Below are positions 40,690 through 49,324 of a DNA stretch of 64,000 bases, piece by piece (the first letter of the stretch is position 1; every line of letters begins with the position of its first letter). The notes beneath the pieces were generated by a model. The model was given only the letters and a program-made list of their open reading frames with translations, was not told where the DNA came from and did no database searches. This DNA comes from Corynebacterium suedekumii (GTDB lineage: Bacteria; Actinomycetota; Actinomycetes; Mycobacteriales; Mycobacteriaceae). Made by a program: the position numbers and the translations under genes. The stretch spans positions 806,001 through 870,000 of the forward strand of contig NZ_CP126970.1 in NCBI RefSeq assembly GCF_030252185.1. The letters run 5' to 3'.

Positions 40690-41041
40690 GAAACACCCAG
40701 CGTCGGCCGGTGGCCCCCATCCCTACGGTCACCGGCCCCCGCAGGCAATACCGCTGGCCCCCAACCGCATGATCGGGTGGCCTTCACAACTGCGAATACT
40801 CACCTGACGACGAACCTGGCGTTTTCCAAGTGGGGTGCCGTCTTCGGTGATGATCATATGGCCGCCGCGGTCATCGACCGGATCGTCCACCACGGCAGGC
40901 TCCTGCACTTCACGGGCGAGTCCTACCGCGTCAAGCACGCCCTGATGACCTGACGCTCACATGGCCGGAAAACCCGCTGAGGTGGCCGGGTTTTCCGCGC
41001 TCTTTTGGCAGACAAAAAGTTGACAAAACACACTGCACACG

Positions 41042-41887
41042 TTGCGGTCCGTGGACCGCGACGATGAGGTCCTGTCGGCGTTGAAGATGCTGTCCGGCTT
41101 CGATGACGACATCGCCAAAGACGCCACCCGCACCATCAACCGGCTGCGCAGTGTGCTGACTCAGATCTACCCGAGCTTCGAACGAGCATTGCCCGGTGAC
41201 GTGATCACCAGGCCTCTGGTCTTGGAGATGCTGATCCATTATGGCGGGCCGACGAAGCTGAAGAAGGCCGGCTACCAGCGGGTACTGGGCTGGATGGCCA
41301 AACGGTCCACGAAAGATCCCACGGTATTGGTGGACGCGATCTTTGAAGGGCTCAAGGCCCAGACCGTCACCGTGCCCGGCACCGCGGCAGCTGAGGTGGT
41401 GATTCCGCAGTTAGCGGCCAACATCAAGTCCCTGCTGAACCAGCGGAAAACCATCGCTGATCAGGTCGAGGAGTTGCTTCAGGACTTCCCTCTTTCCGAG
41501 GTCTTGATGTCCATGCCGGGAGTGGGTATCAAGACCGCCGCAAATATTCTCCTGGCCGTCGGCGACTGTTCTGACTTTCGGTCCGCCGGGCACCTGGCCG
41601 CCTATGCCGGCATCGCCCCAGTCACCCGACGGTCCGGAACATCCATCAGAGGCGAATTCCCCGCCAGGTCGGGCAATAAGAGACTTAAGAATGCGTTGTT
41701 TTACTCGGCGTTCGCGTCCCTGCGGTCCCACCCGGCGTCCAAGGTTTACTACGAGAAGAAGCGCGCCGAAGGCAAGCGTCACAATGCGGCGGTGATGTGC
41801 CTGGCCAGACGGCGGTGCAACGTCATTTACGCGATGTTGACCCGCGGCGAGTTCTTTAAGGAGGTGCCTGCCAGAACCGCCGCATAG
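41042..41887 (+). pseudogene. IS110-family transposase, N-terminus missing
   Basis: About 280 residues corresponding to the C-terminal two thirds of an IS110-type enzyme: a coiled-coil region (LLNQRKTIADQVEELLQDFP), the Transposase_20 segment MSMPGVGIKTAANILLAVGD, the AYAGIAPVTRRSGTSIRGEF motif and the conserved RLKNALFYSAF ... KVYYEKKRAEGKRHNAAV helix with its catalytic Ser region. The DEDD RuvC-like N-terminal domain is absent, cut off where IS21 element A ends at 41032. A remnant, not active. Confidence 0.9.
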
Positions 41888-42202
41888 ACAAAGAGTAGCT
41901 GCTGAGCTGGTCGAAAGCAGTCTTCTTTGGCCAGCTACTCAGCCATGCCCGGCAATCAGCAACGCACTACCCCCGAAACCCTTCGGTGAGTACACCGTCT
42001 GCCCCTTGACAACAACATAGGGACACCCCCAATTGGTTTACTCTCTTTACCCGGGCGACGGTGATAGGCCGCGGACGTGGGGATCAAATTTATGGGATGA
42101 ATCAGGCGTGAATGACCCCCTCAGCCCCTTCCGGACAGACACTCACTGTCGCATAACAACCTCGACGCAAACCATGCGGCATAAAAATAATGGTGAGACG
42201 TA
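41888..42202. other. Non-coding stretch behind the IS110 remnant
   Basis: A stem gagtagctg (41893-41901) / cagctactc (41932-41940) follows the IS110 stop directly and may be part of the IS end or a terminator. The rest, with ttgaca-like sequence at 42007 and AT-richer DNA to 42060, shows no gene. Confidence 0.35.
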
Positions 42203-43471
42203 TCACAAGGCGTGGATGGCCTCTCGGCATCGCTTGAGGTTGCCGGGGGCGCGCAGCCACTGGACAAACGGAACGGGCTCGGCGTCGTCTGTGACGTCGT
42301 CTTCCCAGACTTTTCGCCACACTCGCCACTCCTGCATAGAGGTGCGATACGCCACCGGCAGGACGCGTTGATGCAGTTGATATTCCAGCCCGGGGTCGTG
42401 GCTGACATCAAGGGCGGCGGCGCTCAGTGGCCAGTTCTTTTTGCTGAGTGCCCACGTGTCTTTCTCCTTGTAGAACAAATGTGTGTTCATTGATTTGTCC
42501 CATACCTCGCGCACCAGGCCGACATCATCTTTTCCGGTGACGGGGTCCACACCGCCGGGGTGACCGCGCAGCTGGATCATCACCGGGTCGGTGACCACCC
42601 ACCGCACACCCACGAATTGGCGCCGCAGGGCACCGGCGGTCGGCAAATCGTAACCGGCGTCCCGCAACACCATGTTGTGACCAAGGCAGGCGTCGCGGTA
42701 ACCAGCCAGGATCTCGCGCATGCGGGAAAGGGATTTTTGGGCAGTCTCGACCTCGATCGCACGTAGCTCACCGCGGACGGTGACCTCCAGGAGATCGGGG
42801 ATGCGAAACGCCGTGTGCACACCCGGCATCGGCAGCGTCAGCCAGCGTTCGAGACGTCCGTGCTCGGTGCGCTCCACCGTCGGGACCACACCAGCGGACC
42901 CGTTGATGCTGCGGCGCACACCGGCCTCAGCGAGGAACTGATCGCGGGCTGTGTGATTGGCGCCGGAGACTGTTTCGTAGAGGCGGATTTCCCGCTCGGT
43001 GATGATCGTTCTTCCCGCCGCCAACAGTTTGAGTGCTTCCTCGGCCACCAGCAGTCGGTGCGGCAGGGTGGAATCCGCCGGCGCCTCCAGGGCGCGCAGC
43101 GGTGACTCAGGATCCGTGACCGCTTGCCGACCGGCTGTGGTCGGCCAGACAACCGTGCCCGCCCACGGGGCGGAATCCATGCGCTGCAGCAAACCGGCCT
43201 GCGCCATCGCGGCAATCCTTTTCCGGGCGGTCTGATAGCTCACGCGCGGATAGACATACCGGTGCGCTTGTCGGATGGTGATCGCACCGAGACGACTCGC
43301 CCACGTCAACAGGCGCTCGTCTTCGGGGGAGCGACGCCACCCGTCACCACTGCGTGTGCCGGCCTCAGCGCCCCGGCGGCGACGGCGTCGCTCACGGGCG
43401 TCGCGTGCCTTGGACACAGTGGGTGGTGTGCTCATGCGGACCTGCTCGGAGACACTGACGATACGTGCCAT
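42203..43471 (-). CDS. Replication-relaxation-like protein (plasmid/ICE type)
   Basis: 422 residues from the ATG at 43471, which has aaggag seven bases upstream. A basic start (RERRRRRRGAEAGTRSG) is followed by a winged helix-turn-helix (RLGAITIRQAHRYVYPRVSY, QTARKRIAAMAQAGLLQRM) and a domain containing HRLLVAEEALKLL and a nuclease-like IPDLLEVTVRGELRAIEVET then QKS, resembling the replication-relaxation family found on actinobacterial plasmids and integrative elements. The spacing of Asp in RIPDLL with ExE in AIEVET recalls a PD-(D/E)xK-like fold. It suggests that part of the island came from a plasmid or conjugative element. No relaxase or replication initiator is nearby. Confidence 0.6.
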   Translation of the reverse strand: MARIVSVSEQVRMSTPPTVSKARDARERRRRRRGAEAGTRSGDGWRRSPEDERLLTWASRLGAITIRQAHRYVYPRVSYQTARKRIAAMAQAGLLQRMDSAPWAGTVVWPTTAGRQAVTDPESPLRALEAPADSTLPHRLLVAEEALKLLAAGRTIITEREIRLYETVSGANHTARDQFLAEAGVRRSINGSAGVVPTVERTEHGRLERWLTLPMPGVHTAFRIPDLLEVTVRGELRAIEVETAQKSLSRMREILAGYRDACLGHNMVLRDAGYDLPTAGALRRQFVGVRWVVTDPVMIQLRGHPGGVDPVTGKDDVGLVREVWDKSMNTHLFYKEKDTWALSKKNWPLSAAALDVSHDPGLEYQLHQRVLPVAYRTSMQEWRVWRKVWEDDVTDDAEPVPFVQWLRAPGNLKRCREAIHAL

Positions 43472-43822
43472 GACAAAGCTCCTTGGCTTGAGGGGATACG
43501 GGTTGTGGTGACTGTATCCAGCGAGTGTGCACGCCTCTGCCCAGCTCACGTCGCGACAGGATTTTGCGATGTCGCCGGTCAGCGCCCGCGCCTGTGGCAC
43601 CCACCGGGATTCTCTGCGGCGCGCGGGCCGAGAGCCCTCGTCCTCGTCGGATAGGAAAGACGCGCTCTCTTGGTGTGCTGGCCACCATCACGCGGGGATG
43701 TTTCGCAGCACCCCACAAAGTTTTTTCTCACCTCTTGTCACCCCGTGTGCGCCCCTTACGCCAGGTGTGCTGCCGGTGGTGACACGATGGGACATCATCG
43801 GCGTCCACCCCGTCGTGCGGAG

Positions 43823-43852
43823 GCCGGAAAAACACGTCTGATTCAGACGTGT
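43823..43852 (-). terminator. Orphan minus-strand intrinsic terminator
   Basis: The perfect nine-base arms acacgtctg and cagacgtgt around att are followed on the minus strand by TTTTTCC. No gene on the minus strand ends just upstream of it, so it may close an unrecognised small gene or RNA. Confidence 0.55.
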
Positions 43853-44444
43853 CAGCGACGCTGTCGCGCTCTGCACTCATCTCGCAGCGGCAGTGCTCAC
43901 GACCTCACGATCGAGCGCGCGCAGGCGTCTTGTTTTCGGGCCGGAAATCGCGCTGAAAAAGTACACCACGCGGTCTACCACCCCGCGGCCTAAACACTCA
44001 CCCTGCCCTCAAACCCTCTGACCTGGATAAACACCTTCTTTTACTGGGCCACGGAGGAGCGCTATACGTGATTGACTACCCTCTCCTGCGGTCGTCCACA
44101 CCCCCACACGTTTCCTTGCTTCGCTGCGGGGTGGTGGTGTGTCCGTCTGGCAGTCTCGGGTCCGTCCCTTTCGGTCCTTCCGTGACACTGACTCCAGGGG
44201 CAGTCTCCGCCTGTGAAACCTCGCTTGCTCGGTTCCCCAATCGGTGCCTGTCTCCCTTGTCGTCCGGGCGTGTCTCGCAAGGCTTGCGAAAGGGTCGGTT
44301 CGGCGGGTGCCGGCCGGGTGGCGCAGACGCCTCCTCGTTCCTCGTCGTCGTTGCTATGCCACCGTCCGTCAGGTCCCGCCGAAGCGGTGCTGCGGGTGGT
44401 GCGTTGGGTGTGTGCCGCGAAGTCATCTTCGTAGTGTTCTTCGG

Positions 44445-45140
44445 GCGCGGCGAGGTCACGCCGACGACACCTCTGGTGGGGCCTTGACCCGTGGGCGGGC
44501 GCCCTGCTTTTCGCGGCGAAAATCTGCTGTCGACGGCACCCGGTAGGGCCTTCGCCCGAGACCTCATCGGCAGGTTGTGCGCGGCCGCCGCAGCCACAAA
44601 AACTCGGTGAGTCGAGACACCGATGTGTGCCTCTCACCGGGTGCCGTGTGTCGCTGTCATACACCCGCACCGTCACCGTCGCCGAGGTCGACGACGAGGG
44701 GACCTGCCGAAGAATTCTTCGGGAGAAAACTTCCGCCACCGCATGCCGCCACGGGCCGTGATCACGCGTCGCCCGACCCGAGCGCATCACCCGCGTCGCG
44801 CCGCCACCGCAACCCCTTTTCACGCCGAATGCCCCACCGAGTTGGAGGATCGCCGGCGCCGCGAAAAGCATGCCGCCCACCCGCGGGCGAAGGCCCCACT
44901 GGAGGCATCGTCGGCGTGGCTTCGCCGCGTGATGCTGTGCGCCCGCACACCGGTGCAGCCCCCACCGAGGTGTCGTCGGCGTGACCGCGTGGGCGAAGCC
45001 CGACCCTTGCCCTGCCTCCGTCAGCACCAGCGGCACCCGCCCATCCGCTTATCCGTCCGCCGTCACGGTCACAGCCGACGGCACACACTCGGGTAAAGGC
45101 CCCACCAGACGCAATCGTCGGCGTGACCTCGTCGCGCCCG
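44445..45140. repeat. Family of degenerate GC-rich repeats in both orientations
   Basis: At least five copies share the core AAGGCCC(C/T)AC..GA followed by TCGTCGGCGTGACC: about 44445-44520 (-), 44530-44575 (-, partial), 44851-44931 (+), 44957-44986 (+) and 45096-45140 (+). The first and third are alike over about 75 bases, both also containing CGCCGCGAAAAGCA. The whole stretch 43490-45284 has no convincing gene; apparent frames are Arg/Pro-rich artefacts of high GC. Confidence 0.55.
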
Positions 45141-45284
45141 AAGCGAGCCCCCGTCGTCGACCACGACGTGAGCTTCGCCCTCGCATGCATGCGCCTGCGG
45201 CACGGGCGCAGACAAAATACGCACAGCAACCCACGACGCAATCGTTGCGTTTCTCACCGAGCTGCACGAGGTGAAGACACAGGC

Positions 45285-46127
45285 GGTGCTGTTGCAAAGT
45301 TCGGGCGACAGGAAGACCTGCGTGAAATAATCACAGCCATGGGCATCTTCTCCGGTCGTCATTTCCCCCGTGAAATCATCCTGTGGGCGGTCCGGTGGTA
45401 CTGCCGCTACGGGCTCAGCTACCGCGATCTGGAAGAAATGATGACCGAACGCGGCGTACCGGTCGATCACAGCACCATCTACCGCTGGGTCCAGAAATAT
45501 GCTCCTGAGCTGGAGAAGCAGACCCGGTGGTACCGACAAGTCCCGGATTGGCAGGCCCGGTCCTGGCGGGTGGACGAGACCTATATCCGGGTCGGGGGAA
45601 AGTGGTGCTACCTCTATCGGGCCATCACCGCGGGCGGGCATACCCTGGATTTTTACCTGTCCCAAAAGCGTAACGTCGCCGCAGCGAAGCGTTTCCTGGC
45701 CAAGACCCTGAGGTCGAACACGATAACCGGGTTCCCGCGGGTGATCAACACCGATAAAGCACCCTCCCTGGCCAGGGCAATCGCCGAGTTGAAGTCAGAG
45801 GGAATCTGCCCGCAGACCGTGGAACACCGGCAGGTGAAATACCTCAATAACGTCATTGAAGGAGATCATGGGCGGCTGAAACGGATCCTCGGACCGAAGG
45901 GGGCGTTCAAAAACCGGACCTCGGCGTACCGGACGTTGAAAGGGATGGAAGCGATGCACTCATTACGGAAAGGCCAGGGCGCGATGTTTGCCTACGGGCA
46001 ACCGAACCCGGATGCGGTGATCGTCAGCCGGGTGTTCGAGGCTGCCTGAGAACGCCGACCCGCAGCGAGCATCAGAGGATGAAGACTGGGTCGTCACGGC
46101 TCTCCGCCTGAAGTTTGCAACAGCACC
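45285..46127 (+). mobile_element. IS6-family insertion sequence, 843 bp
   Basis: Terminal inverted repeats GGTGCTGTTGCAAAGTTCGG and, from the right end, GGTGCTGTTGCAAACTTCAG resemble those of IS26/IS6100-type elements. It contains one transposase gene. No eight-base target duplication (acacaggc left, atcgagac right), as expected if the element mediated a deletion or cointegrate; its right end cuts an acetyltransferase gene. Confidence 0.92.
45339..46049 (+). CDS. IS6-family transposase
   Basis: 236 residues beginning MGIFSGRHFPREIILWAVRW then YCRYGLSYRDLEEMM, with the family helix-turn-helix (VDHSTIYRWVQKYAPEL). DDE core: Asp in SWRVDETYIRVGGKW, Asp in VINTDKAPSLARAI and Glu in NNVIEGDHGRLKRIL. 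Length and motifs are normal and no frame break is seen, so it should be active. Confidence 0.95.
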   Translation: MGIFSGRHFPREIILWAVRWYCRYGLSYRDLEEMMTERGVPVDHSTIYRWVQKYAPELEKQTRWYRQVPDWQARSWRVDETYIRVGGKWCYLYRAITAGGHTLDFYLSQKRNVAAAKRFLAKTLRSNTITGFPRVINTDKAPSLARAIAELKSEGICPQTVEHRQVKYLNNVIEGDHGRLKRILGPKGAFKNRTSAYRTLKGMEAMHSLRKGQGAMFAYGQPNPDAVIVSRVFEAA

Positions 46128-46604
46128 ATCGAGACGATCATCCGTCATCACTACCTGGATTCGGGTGAGGTCGATGTCGCTGAGAATGAGCGCGGTGAGA
46201 TTGTCGGTGCCGCGTTGTGGGACCGGCCGGGATCCTCGATGGGAGTGAAGGCGAAGGTGGCGGTGGCACCGCAGGTGGTGAGGTTGATGGGGCGTCGATT
46301 AGCGCGGAAGATGACTCAGGGCCTGCGTGCCAGCGGGTACCATCCGAAGTTCCCGCACTGGTACCTCTACATGGTCGGCGCGACACCCGAATCCCAGGGA
46401 TCCGGGGTCGGCACCGCACTGCTCGAGCACGGCCTGGACCGGGTGGGTGACGACGCCGCCTACCTCGAGGCGTCCACACCCGCGTCGGCGAAGCTGTACG
46501 AGCGGATGGGTTTCGTCCCCATGGGCGTCAACCCCATTCCGACGCCCGGCCGGGATCCGGAGCTGGCGATGTGGCGGCCCGGGGCGATGCCGGAACAGTC
46601 CTAG
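46128..46604 (+). pseudogene. GNAT-family acetyltransferase, 5' end removed by IS6
   Basis: From the IS6 boundary an open frame reads IETIIRHHYLDSGEVDVAEN, then ERGEIVGAALWDRP, HWYLYMVGATPESQGSGVGT (the acetyl-CoA-binding Q/RxxGxG/A motif) and ASAKLYERMGFVPMG. This is the C-terminal three quarters of a GNAT enzyme without its start. The TAG stop lies inside the CCTAGG target of the adjoining IS481 and is unchanged by it. Substrate unknown. Confidence 0.8.
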
Positions 46605-47601
46605 GTGTACTTCCCCGGGAGGTTGTGAACGGTGTGAGCGAATAAAGGGAACCTCCGGTACGCAGGTGGGTAACTACACGCACACCAACACCGGAGGTTC
46701 CTAGTGACACACCGTAACGCACCGTTGACCCCGACGGGGAGAAAGAAAATGGTCGACCTTGTCCTGACCGAAGGACTAAGCCAACGCCAGGTCGCCGAGC
46801 GCTACCAGGTCTCTGCGGCAACCGTAAACCGCTGGGTCACACGCGCCCGCACCACCGAGGACCTCAACGACCACCCCAGCCGACCTGCCACCAGTCCTAA
46901 CCGGCTTGCCGTGCGACGCGAACGCCGGATCATCAAACTTCGGTTCACCCGCCAATGGGGACCCCACCGCATCGGATACCACCTGGGAATCCCCCGATCC
47001 ACCGTCGGTAGGGTCCTGGCCCGCTACCGGATGCCGAAGCTTGAGTGCATCGACCAGGCCACCGGACTGCCGGTGCGCAGGCAGCCGGCAGTGCGCTACG
47101 AACGCGACGCACCCGGTGATCTGGTCCATGTCGACATCAAGAAGCTGAGCCAGATCCTGATGGCGGTGGATGGCGCGTTCATCAGCGCGGTTCTGCCCAG
47201 GACCGGGCGGCCGGGCGTCGACGAGACGTGCTGTACAAGGCCGGGGCGAAACCCGGGCGGGGATATTCCTACCTGCATCATGCCGTCGATGATCATTCAC
47301 GGCTGGTGTACTCGGAGATCCTGGGAGACGAGCGGAAAGATACTGCTGCCGGGTTCTGGAAGCGGGCGAGGGCCTTTTTCGCTGGGTGCGGGTTCACCGT
47401 CAAACAGGTGATGACTGATAACGGGGGTTGCTACCGTGCGCATGTGTTTGCTGACGCGCTTGGTGAGGGTATCGTCCATAAGTTCACCAGGCCGTATCGT
47501 CCGCAGACCAATGGCAAGGTCGAGAGGTTTAATCGCACGTTGATGCAGGAGTGGGCCTATGTGAGAGCTTATGACAGTGAGAAGGCCCGGCAGGCAGCGT
47601 A

Positions 47602-49040
47602 GAGGGTGTCAGATGGTTTGTGTGTGAGGGATTCCCCTCACACCAAGGAGATGAACCAGAATGACTACCGTGGCACGACGAAACCCAGAAGACTCCGCAA
47701 AGATCAAAGCGATCGAGGAAAAGCTGCTGGCCAATCCTGAGATGGCGAAACTGATCGACGAGCTCGGCACCTCCACAACGGATGCCAACGATCTCGTCCG
47801 GGGCCTGCTCCAGGCCTCGATCAACCGCGGCCTCAACGCCGAGATGGATGCCCACCTCGGCTACCAGCACGGTGACCGGGACAGCAAGGAAGCCGCTGGT
47901 CAGAACAATTCCCGTAACGGTTCCTACCCCAAGCGGGTCGATTCGAACTACGGACCGGTCGATGTCGCTGTTCCCAGGGACCGTGACGGATCCTTCCTGC
48001 CGACAATGGTGCCCAAAGGATCCCGCCGGCTGACCGACGTCGACGACATGATCATCAGTCTCTATGCCGGTGGCATGACCGTCCGAGACATCCAGCACCA
48101 CATGGTCACCGCCATGGGCGTGGACATCTCCCATGAAACAATCTCCGCGATCACCGATGCGGTCCTCGAGGAGGTGCTGATCTGGCAGAACCGCCAACTC
48201 GAGGAGTTCTACCCCGTGATCTTCCTCGATGCGTTACGCATCAAAGTCCGTGACGGGGGCCGGGTGGTCAACAAATCCGCGTACCTGGCTATCGGGGTGG
48301 ACATGGACGGGATCAAACACATCCTCGGTATCTGGCTGGCGAAAGAGGAAGGAGCCTCGTTCTGGGCCCAGGTGTGCGCCAACCTCGCTACCCGCGGCGT
48401 ACACGATGTGTTTATCGTGTGCTGCGACGGGCTCAAGGGCCTGCCGGAGGCTGTGGAAGCCACCTGGCCGGATTCGATGGTCCAGACCTGTGTCGTCCAT
48501 CTGATCAGGGCAGCGAACCGGTGGGTGGCCTACGGAGATCGCAAAGCGGTGTCCGCCCAGCTGAAGAAGATCTACACCGCCCCCACCGAGCAGACCGCTC
48601 TGGCGGCGTTGGCGGAGTTCGAGGCCTCCGAGCTGGGGGAAAAGTACCCGCAGTCAGTCAAGGTGTGGCGCGATGCGTGGGACCGGTTCATCCCGTTCCT
48701 GGAGTTTCCTCCCATGGCCCGGAAGGTGATCTACACCACGAACTCGATTGAGTCGATGAACAACGAGCTGCGCAAAGCCACCCGGAATCGGGTGCAGTTT
48801 ACCAACGATGAGTCCGCGATCAAAACCTTGTGGTTGATGATCTGCAACATCGAGGACAAACGGGCCGCCAAGCGCGCTAAGCAGGGCAAACGGGTCGCGG
48901 CTACCAGTGGCCGGCTGATCGAGGGCAGGCGGGTGACGAACTGGAAGCAGGCCATCAACCAGATGTCTGTGGCCTACCCGGACCGCTTCGAGCCCTACCT
49001 CTAATAATCACGCCCCACACACAAACAACTTGACACGCTC
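47602..49040 (+). mobile_element. IS256-family element, 1439 bp, complete
   Basis: Ends GAGGGTGTCAGATGGTTTGT and, from the right, GAGCGTGTCAAGTTGTTTGT. Eight-base target duplication GCAGCGTA at 47594-47601 and 49041-49048 inside the IS481 transposase. It contains one intact transposase gene. A truncated inverted copy lies at 34921-35823. Confidence 0.96.
47661..49004 (+). CDS. IS256-family (mutator-type) transposase
   Basis: 447 residues beginning MTTVARRNPEDSAKIKAIEE after aaggag. The Transposase_mut signatures are all present: RGLLQASINRGLNAEMDAHL then GYQHGD, RNGSYPKRVDSNYGPVDVAV, Asp in [13 protein letters not shown], Asp in [30 protein letters not shown], and Glu in [15 protein letters not shown]. 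Intact and flanked by perfect target repeats, so recently mobile. Confidence 0.97.
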   Translation: MTTVARRNPEDSAKIKAIEEKLLANPEMAKLIDELGTSTTDANDLVRGLLQASINRGLNAEMDAHLGYQHGDRDSKEAAGQNNSRNGSYPKRVDSNYGPVDVAVPRDRDGSFLPTMVPKGSRRLTDVDDMIISLYAGGMTVRDIQHHMVTAMGVDISHETISAITDAVLEEVLIWQNRQLEEFYPVIFLDALRIKVRDGGRVVNKSAYLAIGVDMDGIKHILGIWLAKEEGASFWAQVCANLATRGVHDVFIVCCDGLKGLPEAVEATWPDSMVQTCVVHLIRAANRWVAYGDRKAVSAQLKKIYTAPTEQTALAALAEFEASELGEKYPQSVKVWRDAWDRFIPFLEFPPMARKVIYTTNSIESMNNELRKATRNRVQFTNDESAIKTLWLMICNIEDKRAAKRAKQGKRVAATSGRLIEGRRVTNWKQAINQMSVAYPDRFEPYL

Positions 49041-49194
49041 GCAGCGTATGCGAGGTTCATCCACGATTACAATTGCCACCGGGCTCACACTGCTATCGGA
49101 GGGTTAACTCCCCTGCAACGCGTTCACAACGTCACGGGGAAGTACACCTAGGAAAGCCGCGCTGTCCGCAGTTGCGCAACATGACGAGCCGGGT

Positions 49195-49324
49195 CGGTGC
49201 GGCCATCCGGCGCAGGACCCGGGCGGCACCTCCCGGATCAGCGCGGAGGACCTCGCCGTCGCCGCCGTCGACGAGGTGGAACGGCCCGGGACGGATCAGC
49301 ACATCACGGTCGTGGAGCACTGAC
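49195..49324 (+). pseudogene. C-terminal fragment, possibly of an NAD(P)-binding oxidoreductase
   Basis: Right of the IS481 an open frame reads GHPAQDPGGTSRISAEDLAV then [20 protein letters not shown] to a TGA. RISAEDLAxAAVDEVE resembles the end of NmrA/SDR-type proteins. No start or Rossmann part is present. Its end overlaps the convergent ctaD stop. Low certainty. Confidence 0.3.

Larger units (their letters stand above)
38223..40802 (+). mobile_element. IS21-family element B, 2580 bp, inserted in istB of element A
   Basis: The ends TGAATATTCGC and, reverse complemented, TGAGTATTCGC match at 10 of 11 positions and start with TG. Five-base target duplications CCTGA flank it (38218-38222, 40803-40807). 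It contains complete istA and istB. It is clearly different from element A in protein sequence, so this is a nested insertion of two IS21 lineages. Confidence 0.93.
37634..40953 (+). pseudogene. istB: IstB helper of IS21 element A, split by IS21 element B
   Basis: The first part (37634-38222) carries Walker A GDVGTGKTHLA and Walker B LLVIDEFGYLP and ends at KRSLIL. The second part (40808-40953) resumes TTNLAFSKWGAVFGDDHMAA and IDRIVHHGRLLHFTGESYR to a TGA at 40951. Joined after removing one CCTGA copy they give 244 residues in one frame, the normal IstB length. The AAA+ ATPase needed for target selection is therefore lost for element A. Confidence 0.93.
35825..41032 (+). mobile_element. IS21-family element A, interrupted by a second IS21
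   Basis: Ends tgtgtgatcaactctttgtg and, reverse complemented, tgtgttttgtcaactttttg match over most positions and have the TG...CA form. It contains istA and a split istB. Without the 2580-bp inner element and one 5-bp duplication it would measure about 2.6 kb. No target duplication is seen: the left flank is a cut IS256 and the right flank a cut IS110, so it lies in rearranged DNA. Positions 35826-36140 hold only the left end and istA leader. Confidence 0.85.
46606..49146 (+). mobile_element. IS481-family element, interrupted by IS256
   Basis: Ends TGTACTTCCCCGGGAGGTTG and, from the right, TGTACTTCCCCGTGACGTTG. It is flanked by direct CCTAGG copies (46600-46605 and 49147-49152). This fits the NCTAGN target known for IS481. 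Without the inner IS256 and one of its 8-bp repeats the element measures 1094 bp, normal for the family. Confidence 0.93.
46704..49151 (+). pseudogene. IS481-family transposase, frameshifted and split by IS256
   Basis: GTG start, MTHRNAPLTPTGRKKMVDLV, helix-turn-helix SQRQVAERYQVSAATVNRWV, LVHVDIKKLSQI. At the cc of 47156-47157 one missing base shifts the frame; restoring it gives IPDGGGWRVHQRGSAQDRAA then GRRRDVLYKAGAKPGRGYSY and the DDE residues in HAVDDHSRLVYSE and VMTDNGGCY, and Glu in TNGKVERFNRTL. After EKARQAA the IS256 interrupts it. The last part, AYARFIHDYNCHRAHTAIGG and LTPLQRVHNVTGKYT, ends at a TAG that overlaps the right target duplication. Doubly inactive. Confidence 0.92.

Noticed and set aside
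44062-45036. Long open frame on the minus strand (about 324 residues) in the gene-free region
   Set aside because: Composition is dominated by Arg, Pro, Gly and His with no domain-like pattern, it overlaps other equally long frames, and it covers the degenerate repeats; it looks like an artefact of very high GC.
44445-45140. CRISPR array
   Set aside because: Repeats are degenerate, of both orientations and uneven spacing, and there are no cas genes; this does not fit a CRISPR array.
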